Assembly: GCA_937889795.1 (NCBI GenBank)
Contig: CALBZH010000549.1
Location: 1-9,544 of the forward strand
DNA: 9,544 bases
Direction of reading: 5' to 3'
DNA from: an uncultured Syntrophobacteraceae bacterium
Lineage (GTDB): Bacteria; Desulfobacterota; Syntrophobacteria; Syntrophobacterales; Syntrophobacteraceae
Each line of letters opens with the position of its first letter. The first letter of the stretch is position 1. The notes under the pieces were generated by a model that did not search any database, was not told the origin of the DNA, and was given only the letters and a program-made list of their open reading frames with translations. Made by a program: the position numbers and the translations under genes. Positions 7,054-9,544 of this stretch are shown here, one piece after another.

Positions 7054-9544
7054 TCAATACCCGTATTTTTGCTTCCTGTTCACAAACGCCGGCGCAGTCC
7101 CTTCCAAGATCTCCACGACCCGTGTTTTGATTTCAGAGGATTCGATGGCACCACTCACATAGGTGAAGCGCTTCCTGACCTTGTCGCAAGCGGCGCAGAT
7201 GATCTGCTCCGCATCGCATACCACGGCGAGGTTCGGATTGTGAGTGACCATGATCACCTGACGCCGTTGCTTCGCCATTTTGATGCATGTGACCAGCACC
7301 CGGTAAATCGTCTGATTATCGAGGTTTTCCTCAGGCTGGTCGATGACGAGGGGAATGTCGTCCTTGTCGACCAGCAAGTAGAAGACGAGCAGCAGCAAGC
7401 CCCGTACTCCCGGCGAGAGGAGACTGATCTCCTGGTTGTCGTACGTCAGGGAGTACTTCGGCGACAGGTATCCGAGCCCGAACAGGTAGTCGTACAAATC
7501 CTCGGCGCTGGTCCCCTGTTTCAACTGCTCCTGCACGGAAAGCTCAAGATCGTTGGACGTCTCGGATCGTCGGTCGAAATGCAGAAGGTCGTCCATCTTC
7601 TCGACGAATGAAATGACACCATCGAGGTCCTTGAAATCCGTCTCCTGGATGGCCGTGCGAACGACCCGACTACCTTCTTCCACGCCCGCAAAGCTCCCTC
7701 GTGCCTGCGCGTTGATGAAGGAAAGAAAGGTCGCCTGAAAACCTTCCTCCGCGATGCGGACATCAAAGTCGAGAGGCAGTGGCACCTCCACCTGCTCCGT
7801 CGACTGCACGAAACTCTGAACGGGTTCATAGAGCTTGCGATACTCGTCCACGATCTTTCCGAGCTGCTCGTGCAGCCTTTTGAGAATGTCGAGGCGGGAT
7901 GCCCGCAGTTCCGCACGCCTCGCATGCAAGGCATCTAAAGCCTGGATTTCCGTTTCGAGCCACGCGATCGTACCGCTCTTGTCTTTGTCCCCCTGCAGCT
8001 CCGAGATCGCCAGCTCCCATGCCGCGAGCTGCTCCTTGTAAAGCAGGAAGAGCCGCTGCTGCTCTCCCATGGCGTTCGTGATCGCATTGATCTCGGCCTC
8101 GGCTGCCCTGCGACGTCCCTTCAGGCTTCCTGGATCTTCCGCGTTGAGCAATGCGTCCTGCTCCTCAGACGCCTTCCGGAAGAAATCCTCAAGCTCATCG
8201 ATGGCGGCGGTATCCACTTCCATCGTGACGATGCCATGGGCTTCTCCATGGATGCCCAGTGCGGAAAACAAGGATTCCAGCTCTTGAATGAATTCCTCGT
8301 GACGCTTCTGGTAATTCCCGATTGCCTGGGAGATGCGGTTGACGTGGGCGGCTCCCTTGACAGCTTCGGCTTTTCTCTGCCGCACGGCTTGCTCGTCGTC
8401 CCGCACGGCGGCCAGCTCACTTTCCAGCTCAGCGAGTCGCGCGTTTGTCGTTGCCGACTGCTCCGTTGAAGAATCAGCTTCGTGCGGGTTCTCCACCGGG
8501 GCAGGCATAGCGCTTTCCAGGGCGACCAGCTCTCTGCGCTTGATTTCAAGATTCTGCTCAAGAGATTGCCGATAACCCGGGGACAATTTCCGCTCAAGGG
8601 CGACGACCTCTCCATTGGTCTTCGACAGTTGTTCCGTCAGCCGCTTTCGCTCCGCTTCGAGCTCGGAGACCTTGAATCGAAGGAGCTCGTCGAGCGACTG
8701 AAACCCCATGCACTCTTCTTCAGGTACATGGGTATAAATGATCTTGCGCAGCTCGTTTTCGAATCTGGACGATCCACCGTCAGCGAGCTCATTGCAGAGG
8801 GTTTCCAGGTAACTCTGTGGCAGGTACTTGACCCGCTCCACGCTTGACGGCTGAGGGTTCTCATCCAGCGGCCGGTGAGACTCGGTACCGTCATGCCACT
8901 GGAGGGAGCCCAAAAAGTGGGCCGCCAGCTTGGCTTTGGGATCCCGAAACCGCCGTTCATTGAGGAATGAAAACCCGTCGTAATTCCCCGTATCCCCGGC
9001 AAGGGCGATCGTGTCCGCAAGAGCGCTCTTGCCGCTCCCTTTGTTCCCGATGATGGCAACCAGGTCATGGTTTAGCGGCAGCTGAACATCGAACCACAGG
9101 TCCCGCAGAGACGATTCGGCCTTTTTCCTGATCGTGATGGAGTCCGCGTACTTGGTCTTATTCCGTGCCACGATGAGCTGCTTCGGCGGTCGATCGCCGA
9201 TGAATATGCGTTGATCGAGCTCGGTCAAAGCTTGCTTCAGACCGGCAAACGTCGGATCGGCCTTGATCCAGGTGAAACAGTTGCCCAGCCGGTCCTCGCT
9301 GTGCTTCGCAGTGCTCACGGCCTGTGCGTCCGAGCAATCGAGCAGACGATCCGTGACATTCATCTCGCGCAGCTTCGCTCGCGTGACATGATAGGCTTCC
9401 GGGTTTCTGGCGGAGGTGAGGACGAGGTCCATTCGGTTGAGGACATGACGCTTTTCATCAATCGAAGGGTCTTCCCAGTCCATGGACTCCCACTGGGCCT
9501 TGCCGATGGCCAATAGGCAACGGCCGCTCAAATCATGCGTTTTC
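7054..9544 (-). CDS. TrlF-family protein: PHP-domain remnant plus SMC/ABC-like ATPase, N-terminally truncated by window edge
   Basis: The minus-strand frame is open through the right edge (codons for Lys-Thr-His-Asp precede an internal TTG at 9531), so the N-terminus is missing. Residue numbers here count from that TTG; 825 residues follow. Order of parts: the end of a PHP phosphoesterase-like domain (LLDCSDAQ, 63-70), the family motif NCFTWIKADPTFAGLKQ (84-100), Walker A GNKGSGKS (162-169), coiled coil from about 281 to 560 broken by a low-complexity linker near 341-362, signature LLSPGVRG (704-711), Walker B PLVIDQPEENLD (727-738) and the switch histidine in MVTHNP (761-766). This is the layout of SMC-like ATPases acting on nucleic acids, with a hydrolase domain in front. 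Such PHP-ATPase fusions are discussed with defence and repair genes, but the activity of this one is unknown. The PHP motif reads Gln where His is expected. A CAAC cysteine pair lies near the C-terminus (779-782). The gene converges on sodB, and no partner genes are visible. Confidence 0.85.
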   Translation of the reverse strand, partial: KTHDLSGRCLLAIGKAQWESMDWEDPSIDEKRHVLNRMDLVLTSARNPEAYHVTRAKLREMNVTDRLLDCSDAQAVSTAKHSEDRLGNCFTWIKADPTFAGLKQALTELDQRIFIGDRPPKQLIVARNKTKYADSITIRKKAESSLRDLWFDVQLPLNHDLVAIIGNKGSGKSALADTIALAGDTGNYDGFSFLNERRFRDPKAKLAAHFLGSLQWHDGTESHRPLDENPQPSSVERVKYLPQSYLETLCNELADGGSSRFENELRKIIYTHVPEEECMGFQSLDELLRFKVSELEAERKRLTEQLSKTNGEVVALERKLSPGYRQSLEQNLEIKRRELVALESAMPAPVENPHEADSSTEQSATTNARLAELESELAAVRDDEQAVRQRKAEAVKGAAHVNRISQAIGNYQKRHEEFIQELESLFSALGIHGEAHGIVTMEVDTAAIDELEDFFRKASEEQDALLNAEDPGSLKGRRRAAEAEINAITNAMGEQQRLFLLYKEQLAAWELAISELQGDKDKSGTIAWLETEIQALDALHARRAELRASRLDILKRLHEQLGKIVDEYRKLYEPVQSFVQSTEQVEVPLPLDFDVRIAEEGFQATFLSFINAQARGSFAGVEEGSRVVRTAIQETDFKDLDGVISFVEKMDDLLHFDRRSETSNDLELSVQEQLKQGTSAEDLYDYLFGLGYLSPKYSLTYDNQEISLLSPGVRGLLLLVFYLLVDKDDIPLVIDQPEENLDNQTIYRVLVTCIKMAKQRRQVIMVTHNPNLAVVCDAEQIICAACDKVRKRFTYVSGAIESSEIKTRVVEILEGTAPAFVNRKQKYGY

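Overview
The window is GC-rich and densely coded. The likely source is an anaerobic or microaerophilic bacterium of the sulfate-reducing / Desulfobacterota (former Deltaproteobacteria) type. This is inferred from gene content: the carboxynorspermidine route of polyamine synthesis next to a rubrerythrin, a flavodiiron oxygen reductase and a cytoplasmic Fe-type superoxide dismutase. There is no 16S or other marker, so the taxonomy stays an inference.

Left part (1-3137, + strand): a tightly packed operon. It holds carboxynorspermidine/carboxyspermidine synthase (5' end cut by the window edge), carboxynorspermidine decarboxylase (nspC), and, 9 bases further on, a secreted PhnD-like solute-binding protein with no transporter genes beside it. 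The first two enzymes act in sequence: aspartate semialdehyde is condensed reductively with a diamine, and the product is decarboxylated to norspermidine or spermidine. Why the binding protein belongs to this operon is unknown. It runs head-on into miaA (minus strand, tRNA dimethylallyltransferase), and the two reading frames overlap by 11 bases.

Middle part (4084-6904, + strand): an oxidative-stress block. A 292-base intergenic region carries a Fur-like palindrome and a sigma70-like promoter, followed by rubrerythrin (peroxide reduction), flavodiiron protein (oxygen reduction to water) and Fe superoxide dismutase (superoxide removal). All three have complete sets of metal ligands and strong ribosome binding sites. 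A long stem-loop after sodB probably ends the block.

Right part (7054-9544, minus strand): most of a large TrlF-family protein, a PHP-type phosphoesterase remnant followed by an SMC/ABC-like ATPase split by long coiled coils. Its N-terminus lies beyond the right edge. In the retained part of the PHP domain, the place where a metal-binding histidine is expected (Ser-Asp-Ala-His) reads Ser-Asp-Ala-Gln. This is the only gene here that looks accessory, with a possible role in defence or DNA/RNA transactions. No tRNA, rRNA, CRISPR array or insertion sequence was seen.
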